Shown here: piece by piece, positions 19,860 through 28,877 of the stretch | How positions within the stretch are numbered: the first letter of the stretch is position 1 | Layout: every line of letters starts with the position of its first letter | DNA from: Solibacillus sp. FSL H8-0538 | Lineage (GTDB): Bacteria; Bacillota; Bacilli; Bacillales_A; Planococcaceae | Assembly: GCF_038003525.1 (NCBI RefSeq) | Contig: NZ_JBBOPI010000001.1 | Location: forward strand, 3,371,001 to 3,435,000 | Length of the DNA: 64,000 bases | Reading direction: 5' to 3' | Position numbers and translations under genes: made by a program | Notes under the pieces: model-generated | What the model was told of the DNA's origin: nothing | The model's database searches: none | What the model saw: the letters and a program-made list of their open reading frames with translations, nothing else

Positions 19860-19884
19860 AAGAACCCATGTTTTAAGGGTTCTT
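19860..19884 (-). terminator. Terminator of the 19.9-20.7 kb gene
   Basis: Stem AAGAACCC/GGGTTCTT with seven consecutive T on the minus strand. Confidence 0.85.
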
Positions 19885-19934
19885 AGGGATTTAGTTGAGA
19901 ATTGTATGTGCACCTGGTAAAGGTATTAATAAAT

Positions 19935-20663
19935 TTAAATTGGCCCATTTATCCATTCGCAATTTGCACCATCTACCTCTTCACCGCAATATGGACATAC
20001 AGGCCGCTCAATTTCAAAGGTTCTGTCGTGAATTACAACACCTAATAGCATACATTTTTTGCAATCTATAAATAATCCACGCATGTCCGCTGAATAATGG
20101 ATGGATTTCTTTAATGTCTCAAAATTCCCTTCCGATTCATCAGATCCACCGGGATACTCACTGCCCAAGTAGCCATCCTTCCATTCAACTACATCCGCCA
20201 TTCCGGTGTTAGAAATTTTATCAAAACTACTATAACTGTCTGTAATTTCATCCAATTCATTTGGATCTAGAGTAAAGGAATCTGTCCCTTTTTCAACTAA
20301 AAGAATGAGATAATCCTGAAATTTAATCGCCTCAATAATTTCACTAACGCCATTTACTTGGATTAGGGAATTTGTCGGTTCTTTTAAAATAATTTCACAT
20401 ATGTCTAGCCAGTCAAGAATATCATCAACTGTATAAGATTCATCAAAACTAAGCGACACTAGTACATAACGACCATCATTAACTAATAAATTGGCAAAGC
20501 AATCTTCCATTTCAACACTTTGCATCTTCAGTTCGGCAAATAAATCTTCATAATTTGGGATTAACATATACTCATAATAGTCCGGATATTTTCTTAATTC
20601 CCCTAATACCCTCGCATTTTTATAGTCTTGAAAACTGATTACTTTTCTTTCGTCATTATCCAA
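19935..20663 (-). CDS. Hypothetical protein with C-terminal zinc-ribbon-like cysteines
   Basis: 242 residues, soluble and acidic. No catalytic motif is recognisable. The C-terminus has CKKC and then CPYCGEEVDGANCEW, spacing typical of a small zinc ribbon. The ATG at 20663 follows GGGGGGATTAC, a good site. It is the last intact core-type gene before the CRISPR locus. I cannot assign a function. Confidence 0.7.
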   Translation of the reverse strand: MDNDERKVISFQDYKNARVLGELRKYPDYYEYMLIPNYEDLFAELKMQSVEMEDCFANLLVNDGRYVLVSLSFDESYTVDDILDWLDICEIILKEPTNSLIQVNGVSEIIEAIKFQDYLILLVEKGTDSFTLDPNELDEITDSYSSFDKISNTGMADVVEWKDGYLGSEYPGGSDESEGNFETLKKSIHYSADMRGLFIDCKKCMLLGVVIHDRTFEIERPVCPYCGEEVDGANCEWINGPI

Positions 20664-20819
20664 TGTAATCCCCCCACGAATGAATAGTTCAAAAAAAATT
20701 TAACAGTATTGATTCAACCATAAATAATCCCCCTCCCAACATCCTAAATTTTCATTTCAGATAGTAAGAGGTTATATTATTCGGCTAAATCCACACATTA
20801 TCTCACACAATGAGTATAT

Positions 20820-20855
20820 GTTTTACTATTTTGTAACATTACATTGGTCTCGTAT
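20820..20855. repeat. Orphan anti-repeat-like CRISPR sequence
   Basis: The plus strand reads GTTTTACTATTTTGTAACA followed by TTACATTGGTCT. It shares 17 bases, TGTAACATTACATTGGT, with the tracrRNA anti-repeat at 28401-28417, whereas array repeats read TCTAAAATTACATTGGT there. Its left edge GTTTTACTA is repeat-like. It lies about 500 bases beyond the far end of the array. It may be a tracr-derived scrap, or encode a crRNA-like regulatory RNA on the minus strand. Confidence 0.7.
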
Positions 20856-20925
20856 GAGAATCTCTAATTAAATGAATTATCGGATGAACAATTCGAAAGA
20901 AACGATTTTGGGCGGCTGTTAAAAA

Positions 20926-21294
20926 TCAATCTATACCTGGCCCTCTGTACTTATCCGATATAACGGAATAATTTTGATGGTGGATTTTGTCCCACTCTGT
21001 TTTTTTGAATTGAAGCCCTTTAATACAATCATTTATCCATGCTTGATCAAATAAACGAAAACCTTGTTCCGCTACCCATTTTCGTATAATGAAGTAGCTA
21101 TGTGTTGAGATAAACAGCTGTACACCCATACGCGCTAATTGTAAAAATAATTTTGCTAACACCGGGACTATTTTCAGATTAATATTGGATTCAGGCTCGT
21201 CCCAAAATAAAATCGTATTTTGTTGGACTGTTCCATTTGCAATCAATTGTACAATCGTTGCAATTTTCCGGTAACCCTCTGCTAATAAACCCAT
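20926..21294 (-). pseudogene. N-terminally truncated AAA ATPase (OLD/AAA_15-like)
   Basis: The remaining 122 residues carry the signature-like LAEGYRKIATIVQL, a Walker B segment TILFWDEPESN and a switch histidine in FISTHSYF. That is the C-terminal half of a defence-type AAA/SMC-like ATPase. The Walker A half is missing: a stop lies just upstream in frame, and the CRISPR array begins 57 bases away. It is probably non-functional. Confidence 0.8.
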
Positions 21295-21350
21295 TTCTTA
21301 TACAGTCTTACATACTAAACCTTGGTGCCAGCAAAACACGAAGAATCCTC

Positions 21351-22112
21351 AATTTACTACTATCTAAAATTACATTGGTTTAAAACTTCCCATTTGTCTT
21401 GGTCGGACGTGGAATGGTTTTACTACTCTCTAAAATTACATTGGTCTAAAACTCGAAGAATGTCTTTAGCTCTGGACTTTTTGTTTTACTACTCTCTAAA
21501 ATTACATTGGTCTAAAACTTACTTCTCCGTGCGCTTCAATGCGATTGTGTTTTACTACTCTCTAAAATTACATTGGTCTAAAACTACATCACTGAACACA
21601 TCGTTACTCGCATTGTTTTACTACTCTCTAAAATTACATTGGTCTAAAACATCTGTTTTATTGATTCGTAATATCGTCATGTTTTACTACTCTCTAAAAT
21701 TACATTGGTCTAAAACCAATACTACTACCGCATATTGAGCACTTTTGTTTTACTACTCTCTAAAATTACATTGGTCTAAAACTACCCCTTATGTTCATAT
21801 TGTAAATGTGGAGTTTTACTACTCTCTAAAATTACATTGGTCTAAAACAAATCATTCGAAAGCGTAAAAAAAACTGAAGTTTTACTACTCTCTAAAATTA
21901 CATTGGTCTAAAACGAAGTCTTTGATTTATTTACAATGCATCGAGTTTTACTACTCTCTAAAATTACATTGGTCTAAAACACCCATCCTGGTTTTAAATA
22001 AATAGTTTTAGTTTTACTACTCTCTAAAATTACATTGGTCTAAAACGTTGTAGTTCCACAACCCAAACCTTATTTAGTTTTACTACTCTCTAAAATTACA
22101 TTGGTCTAAAAC
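21351..22112 (-). CRISPR. Type II-A CRISPR array, 12 repeats and 11 spacers
   Basis: Repeats are 36 bases, on the plus strand GTTTTACTACTCTC ... TACATTGGTCTAAAAC, starting at 21417 and then every 66 bases to 22077, so every spacer is exactly 30 bases. The repeat at 21351 differs at about four positions, as expected for the old, leader-distal end. The tracrRNA anti-repeat on the plus strand is complementary to repeats read on the minus strand. Transcription therefore runs from csn2 toward lower coordinates, in the same direction as the cas genes. Confidence 0.98.
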
Positions 22113-22215
22113 CTCAAATGTGTAACTTTGTACTATTATTTGAATTTATTTTTATAAAATTACATTGGTCTAACACCGAATTTTAGTGAGTAGCTTAGTA
22201 TCCATTGGTTAAATA
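22113..22215 (-). promoter_or_regulatory. CRISPR leader with ATTTGAG anchoring sequence
   Basis: Read on the minus strand, the bases touching the first true repeat are ACACATTTGAG. ATTTGAG is the leader-anchoring sequence known from streptococcal type II-A loci, where it directs new spacers to the first repeat. The leader is short: csn2 ends at 22216. It also contains a degenerate repeat at 22141-22176. Confidence 0.75.
22141..22176 (-). repeat. Degenerate CRISPR repeat on the leader side
   Basis: On the plus strand the last 22 bases of this unit match the array repeat with one change (TCTAACAC for TCTAAAAC), while the first 14 are eroded to T-rich sequence. It is 28 bases from the first intact repeat, not 30. 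The segment between ends in ATTTGAG, so it behaves as leader rather than as a spacer. Confidence 0.75.
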
Positions 22216-23082
22216 CTAAAATTTATTGCTTTCTAAAAACGTACGCCACCGATCACTTAATAACAATAAATCGTCATTAAAATCATAAAACGCTAAATCT
22301 TTTACTAGTTGTTCTAAAGATAGCTGCGAATGTGAATAATCAAATAGCATAAGTTCGTTATATAAACCGCTGATATTATATATACTACCATTTTCCTTAA
22401 ACAATTTGATATTCGATAAATTCACTATATCCGCATTTACTTTTTTAGATGTAATACAGATTACTGTAACTTTTAAATCATTTAAATAAGCTAATAACTG
22501 TTTCATGTCGGCAATTGGCAAATCTGCTTCTGGGAAATGATAAATAAGCAGCTTTGGTCGCTTTCCATCTAAAGATTGCAGCCACATATCAATTATAAAT
22601 TTACGATATTCAAATGCCGATACATTTTCTTTATTTGATGTTATTGTGATTTCTACTTGCTTTAATAAGTTTTCAAGCACTAGTGATTGTAAGTCAAATT
22701 CGATTTCAAAATCAGCAAATTTAATTGTCATCTCATGGAAAGTACGTTCAATTTCATTTTTCATATGTGTATAAATGGGTAATAACTGCTCGTCCATTTC
22801 AAATTGTTGTTTAATGAACATCATGATTTGTTTATTTGCATCTTTGGCTTCTAAAAATTCAAGTGCCCCACCAGTAATATTCACTATATCAAAGTCTTTA
22901 CTTACCACATCATACCCATCATATGTCACTCGAAAATACATATCTTCCCGTTCTCTTCCTTTAATCCATTGTAGAAGTGTATCTCGAAAACGATATTGCT
23001 GAATTGCACTTCTAAATGTGAGGATATTCAACGTATTTTTTTCAAAAACGATTTCTTCAATTCCATTCGTATAAATGTTCAT
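22216..23082 (-). CDS. csn2: Csn2, type II-A adaptation protein
   Basis: 288 residues, longer than the roughly 220 of the S. pyogenes protein. In this family Csn2 forms a tetrameric ring that binds DNA ends and is needed for spacer acquisition. Sequence is poorly conserved; the assignment rests on position after cas2, the 4-base ATGA overlap with it, and general features (LLIYHFPEADLPIADMKQL, a Walker-like core region in the C-terminal half). Its presence defines the locus as II-A. Confidence 0.85.
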   Translation of the reverse strand: MNIYTNGIEEIVFEKNTLNILTFRSAIQQYRFRDTLLQWIKGREREDMYFRVTYDGYDVVSKDFDIVNITGGALEFLEAKDANKQIMMFIKQQFEMDEQLLPIYTHMKNEIERTFHEMTIKFADFEIEFDLQSLVLENLLKQVEITITSNKENVSAFEYRKFIIDMWLQSLDGKRPKLLIYHFPEADLPIADMKQLLAYLNDLKVTVICITSKKVNADIVNLSNIKLFKENGSIYNISGLYNELMLFDYSHSQLSLEQLVKDLAFYDFNDDLLLLSDRWRTFLESNKF

Positions 23083-23387
23083 AACTCTACTATCCTTGAA
23101 GCAGTTGTTATTTGTTCTCGTTTAACCGGACCTTTACTAATGCGTTCCATATTCGCATACTGCTTTTCAGTTATTATCAAGGTTTCAATATGGCCTTTCG
23201 GTGGTAAATTTTGCTCTAGCTTCACCTTTTGTAATTGTAATGCCGAATGATTCAATATGATTTTTGCATAGATTGAATATTGCACCATTGCATAGCCATT
23301 CGTAACAAGGAACTTTCGAAATTGACGATAATATTTTCTTTCTAAAGCTGTATTGGTTGGTAAGTCAAACATAACAATTAGTCTCAT
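23079..23387 (-). CDS. cas2: Cas2 endoribonuclease-fold adaptation protein
   Basis: About 102 residues from the ATG at 23387, beginning MRLIVMFDLPTNT. That holds the ferredoxin-fold first strand and the conserved Asp (FDLP) of Cas2. The frame is open to 23429, which would overlap cas1 by 20 bases; MRLIVMFD is the family's usual beginning. A GAGGTGAGGAG site lies 13 bases upstream of this ATG, a little far. Cas2 bridges two Cas1 dimers in the integration complex. Confidence 0.92.
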   Translation of the reverse strand: MRLIVMFDLPTNTALERKYYRQFRKFLVTNGYAMVQYSIYAKIILNHSALQLQKVKLEQNLPPKGHIETLIITEKQYANMERISKGPVKREQITTASRIVEL

Positions 23388-23409
23388 AATTCTATGCACA
23401 CTCCTCACC

Positions 23410-24297
23410 TCAAACTTTATATTTTTCAAATTTCATTATTGGGAAATTAAGTTTATCCTCTTCACCTGTATTCAAAAAATTTATGCAACCATCTATAAAC
23501 ATTTGTACAGCCTGCGCTAAATAGTGTTCTCCACTTTTGATAAATATTTTGTAATTCAACATCTCTATTATTTGGCGACGTTGTTCTTTCCCAAACTGAT
23601 CAACAACATGTTTAATGACAATAAAATCAACAATCGGACGGAAAACCTCTATAAAATCGCTCGCTAAATTATATTGATTATATTCGTTTATATGGTGAAT
23701 TCCTATTTCTGATAAATACCCTTTGCTTACAATTTGTCGCGCAATTAGCGAATGTAAAATTGTATAGCCATAATCTATTCCCCAATTTAATTCATCATCG
23801 GAACCTCGTGTAAATTCACTATTAAATAAGCGATTGAAATACACTTTGGCTGCATGTCCTTCACGATTCGTAGCATCATGCATTTCTACTTGCTCCACAA
23901 ACGATAGTAAATCATCGTAGCCTTCTCGTTCTAAAAACTTCAGCAGTTGACCTTGATTATAAATCTTTTGCTGTATAATGTATTTCCATAAAACGCCTTT
24001 ATACTCCTCGTTCCATTGAAATTGCTTAACAATATTTTTCGATTGTCTGTGGTGCCCATAGACTGACTGAATGACGGAAGAAGGAATATGTTTTTGATCG
24101 CAAAGTATCGTCGTAATCTTTTGATTAGATAGAGCATTTAATAAATGACCGGTAATAACAATACTAGGATTTTCAATCACTAATATTCCAATTTCTGAAA
24201 TTGGTATTTTATTCACCTCATCATTAACGATTACTAAATTCTCCATCCTAAGTGACAACTTCGACTCTTTCGTTAATATTACCGTCCTCCATGTCAT
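23410..24297 (-). CDS. cas1: Cas1 CRISPR integrase
   Basis: 295 residues, usual for type II Cas1. It integrates protospacers at the leader end. Expected metal ligands are present in order: a Glu after the helical domain (HAAKVYFNRLF region), His in GIHHINEYNQ and the acidic EVFRPIVD. The ATG follows GGAGGCGATTGA, a clean site, 20 bases after the cas9 stop, so the genes are cotranscribed. Confidence 0.96.
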   Translation of the reverse strand: MTWRTVILTKESKLSLRMENLVIVNDEVNKIPISEIGILVIENPSIVITGHLLNALSNQKITTILCDQKHIPSSVIQSVYGHHRQSKNIVKQFQWNEEYKGVLWKYIIQQKIYNQGQLLKFLEREGYDDLLSFVEQVEMHDATNREGHAAKVYFNRLFNSEFTRGSDDELNWGIDYGYTILHSLIARQIVSKGYLSEIGIHHINEYNQYNLASDFIEVFRPIVDFIVIKHVVDQFGKEQRRQIIEMLNYKIFIKSGEHYLAQAVQMFIDGCINFLNTGEEDKLNFPIMKFEKYKV

Positions 24298-24317
24298 TCA
24301 ATCGCCTCCAACTCTTT

Positions 24318-27300
24318 TTAAATCATTACTAGATTTTCTTTATTCAACGCTCTTTTACTATCAATTGTCCGTGGCTTTCGGTACCGTAAACCTGTAATTG
24401 ATTCATAGAGAACGAGGATATCTGTGGGCTTAGGTGATTTTGTAATACGACTACCAAATTTATCCGAGCGTGTTGCACTTGCAGATGCGGATTTTAAAAT
24501 TTCTTCTATTCCTGTATTAAAACCTTCAACTGTTTTCAATTCTTTTTCTATAAACGTATTAACCTTTAATTTGAATGTGTCTTTGTTAAAAATTGTATAT
24601 TGGCTATAAAGGCAGTCTGCCACTTCTTTAAACAATTCAACCCTTTGTTCGTTCGACATTTCTTTTAAGACTACTTTATCTAACTTTTTCAAAATGTTCT
24701 GTGGGAGTTCAAATTGTTTTGCATTGTGTAATTCCCCAGAAGAAATAAAGTAAAATGGATGACCTTCGATTTCAACTTTTTGATACTTTTGTATTACCGT
24801 TAAAATCCTAGCCTTTACGATATCGCCTTTTACATCGCGACGAACTAAATACATTGCTAATTCTTCATCACTTAATTGCTCCAACTGCATCTTTTCAATT
24901 ACTTTCAAATCAAAGAACTTAACCTCTTCCACGACACTATTCTTTTTTTGTATTTCATATGCTATGGCATATGTTGCAGTTTTCTTCACTTCATCATGCA
25001 CAAATTTTGACGTTTTAGATGATGTATATTTTGCAGATTTTACTTTCGGTGAAAATATCGTTTCTTTATAAAACATTCCTTCACTACTACCCGTCATTTT
25101 AGTTGTTTGCCATGGTAGGTCGAAGAAAATTTGCTGTAAATACTCAATACCCGATACGTACTGATTGGTCGTCAAACTTTTGAATTTCGCTTCTTTGAAT
25201 TGAGAAAAAATAAAGAAGTCATTTGTATTTTGGGCAATTTTACTCCACTTTTGATTTATTTCCTTATGCTTTAAATCAAAGTTTAAAAAGTTCGATCCAT
25301 ATTCATTAATAATAAATTGAATGAGTATGGTCGTAAGTAATGCATCTATTGCATGATGCTTATTGTTATAACTGCGGATTTTCGGCAATTTCATGGCCTT
25401 TCTATACTTTGAAACAATACCTGCCTTCACCAAATGTACTTCTGTTTTCTCGAACCGTTCATTTAATAAGTCTTTGACATTTTTTATAATTTGGCTTGTT
25501 TCGACAAGTTGACGAGCTATAAATTGCTCCTTGTCTACATCTTTAAATGAAGACTTTGTTAATAATTGATACTTCTTTGTTGAAATCAACTTTAACTCAT
25601 TCAGTTTTTTCCAAAACGCTTGCATTTGATATTGGTCTTTTGCTTCGATAATCTCCAGAGGCATCTTGTTTTGTCCCACTTGATTTTTCTTTTGATTTGC
25701 TTCTGTAGAAACTAATGCCAAATTATCTAAACTATCATCTTTCACATAATTACGGGGCAAAATATGGTCTACTTCATACATGTGTAACTGATCAATATTC
25801 AATGCTTTCCCTGTATATAAACACTTCCCTTGCTGCATCAAATAGAGCCAGAAGCCTCGATCTTTAAAGCGTTCTTCCGGATATGCACTCATTTTTTTAT
25901 AAAATACTTGTGCTTCTTGATCTTTCCATTCTTTCGCTAAATCTTGCCAAATAACTTTACGGGATTTCGGTTGTTTCGATTTTTCGTCCTTTCTTATCAC
26001 TTCAATCATAATATTTTCAGGCTCTCCAAAAATCCCAACTAGTTCTTCTACAATTTTTACCGCACGCCAAATACCCCTTTTTAATGTTGGAGAACCTGCT
26101 AATTCTTGAATGTCTTTATACTGGATTTTATGCCCTACTTTTTGTTGCTGCGCATTAAGCATTTCAATTTTTTTTGCTAGATCTGTCTCACGAACCGATA
26201 ATACTTCCATAAAGTTTCGTGAATACTTCTCCATATATTCAATGACCGTATCGCCATTGTCATTTAGAAGAATTTCTGATAATAGTTTTTTTGAAAGTCT
26301 CCCCCACCCTGTTAGCTTCAACTTACTTAACCTTTGAATTTGAATGGCTGTTACTTGTGGGTATTTTTCAGTTATTTTATAATTAATGATGTCTTTTTCA
26401 TTGAATACTGTGCACCAATAAATAATTTCTTCAATCATTTCCTCCTGCTTATCTACATTCCCAAAAATTGATGCCATAACACGATAAACAGCTAAATTAG
26501 AAATAAAGCGGTCTTCTTTTTGTGTCCCATAAATTTTCTTCGTCTCGCCATATCCAAATAACTCGTCTTTAAATGGGCTTTTTTGGAGTTCTGATAAAAG
26601 TTTTTTATGTGTTACAGTATTGTTCTGTTTGAAGACATGCTCAATAATCCATTTTTTCATATCATTGCATAGACGATGCTTCCGGTCAGCGGGCTCGGTT
26701 TCAGAACGGATTTGCACGCCATTTAGTTCGTTCAATAACTCATAACGCTCGTAAAGCAAAGATGATTTTGGTAATACATCCTCGACTTTTAAATAAGTAC
26801 ACTTATTCGTTAAACGGTTAATAAACTTTTCTGCTGACACTGGTTTATTCACAACTTGATCAAAATTCCATGGTGTAATAGGTTCCCCATCTTGATTACG
26901 CTCCATCCAGCCAAATTCACCTTCTTTAGTTACAAGTGGTCCAATATAATAAGGGATTCGGAAACCAATAATTTGCTTTACCTTTTGGATGAAATCTTCT
27001 GTAATAAAATCATAATGTGGCTGTTGAGCTTTTAAAATCGCTTCTGCTTCATATAAATTGTTTTGGTATGGAATCGAAGCATTTTGAATACCCTTTTGCT
27101 TTATTAAAAATTTTTCATTACTAATAGCTATTCGCGCTTGTTCTAGTTGCTCTTGATGCATAGCTGAAACATTTGTTGCATTTTGAAACTCTTTAAATAA
27201 TTTTTCGATTTCTTTATAAAATGACTCCTCATGCTTTTTCTCTTGTTTAAATCGATCAAGCTCACATAATAGCTTTAGATCTTTTGTTTGCTTAAATTGT

Positions 27301-28337
27301 GTTTGGTTTCGCTTTGATGTAATGAAGAATCGACGATATAGATTTCCATTGCCGTATACATTTATCATTTCTTTTAAAAACAATAAGTCTTGTTGATATT
27401 GGTTAAATGCTGCAACTTTTGCCGTTGCTACACATTTTTCTCCTTTTAATAATTCAAACAATGTAATTTGCTGATAAAGTGGCAGTACATTTTCTAGTAA
27501 CTCCACTTCATTATCTTCCATTGTTTCTAAAACTTCGTGGAAATCGTCTGACGTAATTTTTGTGGAAACCTTCTCCTCTTTATAGCGTTGTAAATTTGAA
27601 GAATTCGGAAAGATCTTATACATATCTACTTTCAAGCCTAGTAACAACTTAAATAAATTTTCGTATTCACTACCAATTACTAGTTTTATTTGTTTCACTT
27701 TTTCCGATCTAGCCATTTGAGTATTTAATAATATATTTTTTGTTTGTTCAATATTCGATTGACTGAAATGTAGTACCTCGTTCTCAATAAAATTACTATA
27801 GACCATCAGTAACCCTTCAATTTGACTTTCTAAATCAAATGCATCCTCAGTCGAATTCCATTCAGTTCCTTCATTTAAAAAGTGCCCTCGATATTTTACT
27901 AAGTTGTGCAAAGCTAAATATATAAGTCGCACATCGATCTTTTGTTTTTCTTTTAGTAAATCTTCTCGTAAATGATAAATTGTTGGGTATGTGTTTGTGT
28001 TCAATTGTAATGACCGTAATGTTTCTGATAATGTACGATTTTCAAATTGATTATCATTTTTCCAAAAGTGCTTTGCATCCGATTGCTTAATAAATCCTGG
28101 AAATTCGGCTAGTGGCACATTAAAAATTTGTTGTAGTAATTGAATACGTTTTTTTCGACGATTGTAACGACGACGCATACCACGCTTTAGTCGACGCGTT
28201 TCTGCTACTTGTGCTGCTTCAAATTCATGTACCCCTATCGCAGCACGATTATTGTAGAGTAAAATTTTATAGTCTTCAGTCATACATACCCAACCTACAC
28301 TTGCTACCCCAATATCTAAACCAATTGAATATTTCAT
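24318..28337 (-). CDS. cas9: Cas9 RNA-guided DNA endonuclease, type II-A
   Basis: About 1339 residues, in the large II-A class. RuvC-I reads YSIGLDIGVASVGW with Asp8; an Arg-rich bridge helix follows (RRLKRGMRRRYNRRKKR); RuvC-II is IMIEVIRK near residue 778; the HNH site is YEVDHILPRNY near 858; RuvC-III is HHAIDALLT near 997. All catalytic residues look intact. A GTG three codons upstream (28346) is in frame, but it overlaps the ribosome site AAAAAGGGG, so I start at ATG 28337, giving MKYSIGLD. The PAM cannot be read from sequence alone. Confidence 0.98.
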   Translation of the reverse strand: MKYSIGLDIGVASVGWVCMTEDYKILLYNNRAAIGVHEFEAAQVAETRRLKRGMRRRYNRRKKRIQLLQQIFNVPLAEFPGFIKQSDAKHFWKNDNQFENRTLSETLRSLQLNTNTYPTIYHLREDLLKEKQKIDVRLIYLALHNLVKYRGHFLNEGTEWNSTEDAFDLESQIEGLLMVYSNFIENEVLHFSQSNIEQTKNILLNTQMARSEKVKQIKLVIGSEYENLFKLLLGLKVDMYKIFPNSSNLQRYKEEKVSTKITSDDFHEVLETMEDNEVELLENVLPLYQQITLFELLKGEKCVATAKVAAFNQYQQDLLFLKEMINVYGNGNLYRRFFITSKRNQTQFKQTKDLKLLCELDRFKQEKKHEESFYKEIEKLFKEFQNATNVSAMHQEQLEQARIAISNEKFLIKQKGIQNASIPYQNNLYEAEAILKAQQPHYDFITEDFIQKVKQIIGFRIPYYIGPLVTKEGEFGWMERNQDGEPITPWNFDQVVNKPVSAEKFINRLTNKCTYLKVEDVLPKSSLLYERYELLNELNGVQIRSETEPADRKHRLCNDMKKWIIEHVFKQNNTVTHKKLLSELQKSPFKDELFGYGETKKIYGTQKEDRFISNLAVYRVMASIFGNVDKQEEMIEEIIYWCTVFNEKDIINYKITEKYPQVTAIQIQRLSKLKLTGWGRLSKKLLSEILLNDNGDTVIEYMEKYSRNFMEVLSVRETDLAKKIEMLNAQQQKVGHKIQYKDIQELAGSPTLKRGIWRAVKIVEELVGIFGEPENIMIEVIRKDEKSKQPKSRKVIWQDLAKEWKDQEAQVFYKKMSAYPEERFKDRGFWLYLMQQGKCLYTGKALNIDQLHMYEVDHILPRNYVKDDSLDNLALVSTEANQKKNQVGQNKMPLEIIEAKDQYQMQAFWKKLNELKLISTKKYQLLTKSSFKDVDKEQFIARQLVETSQIIKNVKDLLNERFEKTEVHLVKAGIVSKYRKAMKLPKIRSYNNKHHAIDALLTTILIQFIINEYGSNFLNFDLKHKEINQKWSKIAQNTNDFFIFSQFKEAKFKSLTTNQYVSGIEYLQQIFFDLPWQTTKMTGSSEGMFYKETIFSPKVKSAKYTSSKTSKFVHDEVKKTATYAIAYEIQKKNSVVEEVKFFDLKVIEKMQLEQLSDEELAMYLVRRDVKGDIVKARILTVIQKYQKVEIEGHPFYFISSGELHNAKQFELPQNILKKLDKVVLKEMSNEQRVELFKEVADCLYSQYTIFNKDTFKLKVNTFIEKELKTVEGFNTGIEEILKSASASATRSDKFGSRITKSPKPTDILVLYESITGLRYRKPRTIDSKRALNKENLVMI

Positions 28338-28356
28338 CCAAAACACCCCTTTTTAG

Positions 28357-28385
28357 TTTACAAATTTTGTATTTTGTTTTACAAT
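28357..28385 (+). promoter_or_regulatory. tracrRNA promoter
   Basis: TTTACA at 28357-28362 and TACAAT at 28380-28385 with exactly 17 bases between them, a near-consensus sigma-A promoter. It points away from cas9. Start of transcription is expected near 28392, right before the anti-repeat. Confidence 0.8.
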
Positions 28386-28391
28386 GAAGTT

Positions 28392-28499
28392 GTTACTACT
28401 CTGTAACATTACATTGGTAAGTTAAAATAAGCTTAAAGCGTAAAAGTTGACCGCTAGAGGTCTCCGCCATCTATCTTGCATAGATGGTTTTATTTTTTT
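28392..28499 (+). ncRNA. tracrRNA
   Basis: Starts with an anti-repeat (TTACTACTCTGTAACATTAC and on) complementary, with small bulges, to the minus-strand CRISPR repeat. AAGTTAAAATAAGC follows, nearly the same as the S. pyogenes tracrRNA beyond its anti-repeat. Next come a GACC/GGTC stem, then an 8-bp terminator stem CCATCTAT/ATAGATGG at 28467-28487 and a T tract. It guides crRNA processing by RNase III and loads Cas9. It is divergent from cas9, with its promoter in the 55-base gap. Confidence 0.92.
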
Positions 28500-28877
28500 C
28501 CTTATATTTACTTTTATTTTAATTGAACTACTAGTTAAATTCAAATATTTGTAAAAAATCCCCCTCACTATCCGATTCTACTTCGGATACTGAGAGGGAT
28601 TTCTTTGTTTTTGCCTTATTCGTGCCTATAAAAAATTTGGAAAGAAGTCAAACTTAAATGCTGTAGCACTATATCATCGCTCACTCGTTTTGAGATGCCA
28701 CCTACTACCGCTTCTGATATTAAGAATAGTGCTGCCATTATTTATGCACACGGCGTTGCTAATTCTCCCCCCAACAGTAAGCTCAATATACCCGAATTGG
28801 GTTGTAAGGATATAAAGATTTCATAGTCGCCTCCATTAGTTTTTTTGGTATGTGTAGCGGATTTTAGAGGAGAGTTG
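28500..28877. other. Interval with a long hairpin and a groEL scar
   Basis: Contains a 19-bp imperfect hairpin at 28557-28602 (CCCTCACTATCCGA with TCGGATACTGAGAGGG) that can terminate either strand, and a diverged groEL 3' fragment at 28692-28747. I see no intact gene. Confidence 0.6.
28692..28747 (-). pseudogene. Diverged groEL 3'-terminal fragment
   Basis: Read on the minus strand it encodes AALFLISEAVVGGIS, against [15 protein letters not shown] near the end of the intact GroEL. About 70% of 56 bases match by eye, in frame. No other groEL sequence follows. It is best explained as a displaced groEL 3' end left by an element that integrated there, and it marks the low-coordinate edge of the mosaic island. 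Confidence 0.6.

Noticed and set aside
21322..21738. Plus-strand 138-codon frame repeating YYSLKLHWSKT
   Set aside because: It is the translation of CRISPR repeats and spacers; there is no ribosome site.
22113..22140. A twelfth spacer next to the leader
   Set aside because: It is 28, not 30, bases, lies beside an eroded repeat and ends in the leader anchor ATTTGAG, so I treat it as leader.
24318..28337. Type II-C classification of the locus
   Set aside because: A csn2 gene is present and the tracrRNA resembles the streptococcal II-A type.
28338..28346. GTG as the cas9 start
   Set aside because: The GTG overlaps its own ribosome site AAAAAGGGG; ATG 28337 has proper spacing and gives the usual Cas9 N-terminus.
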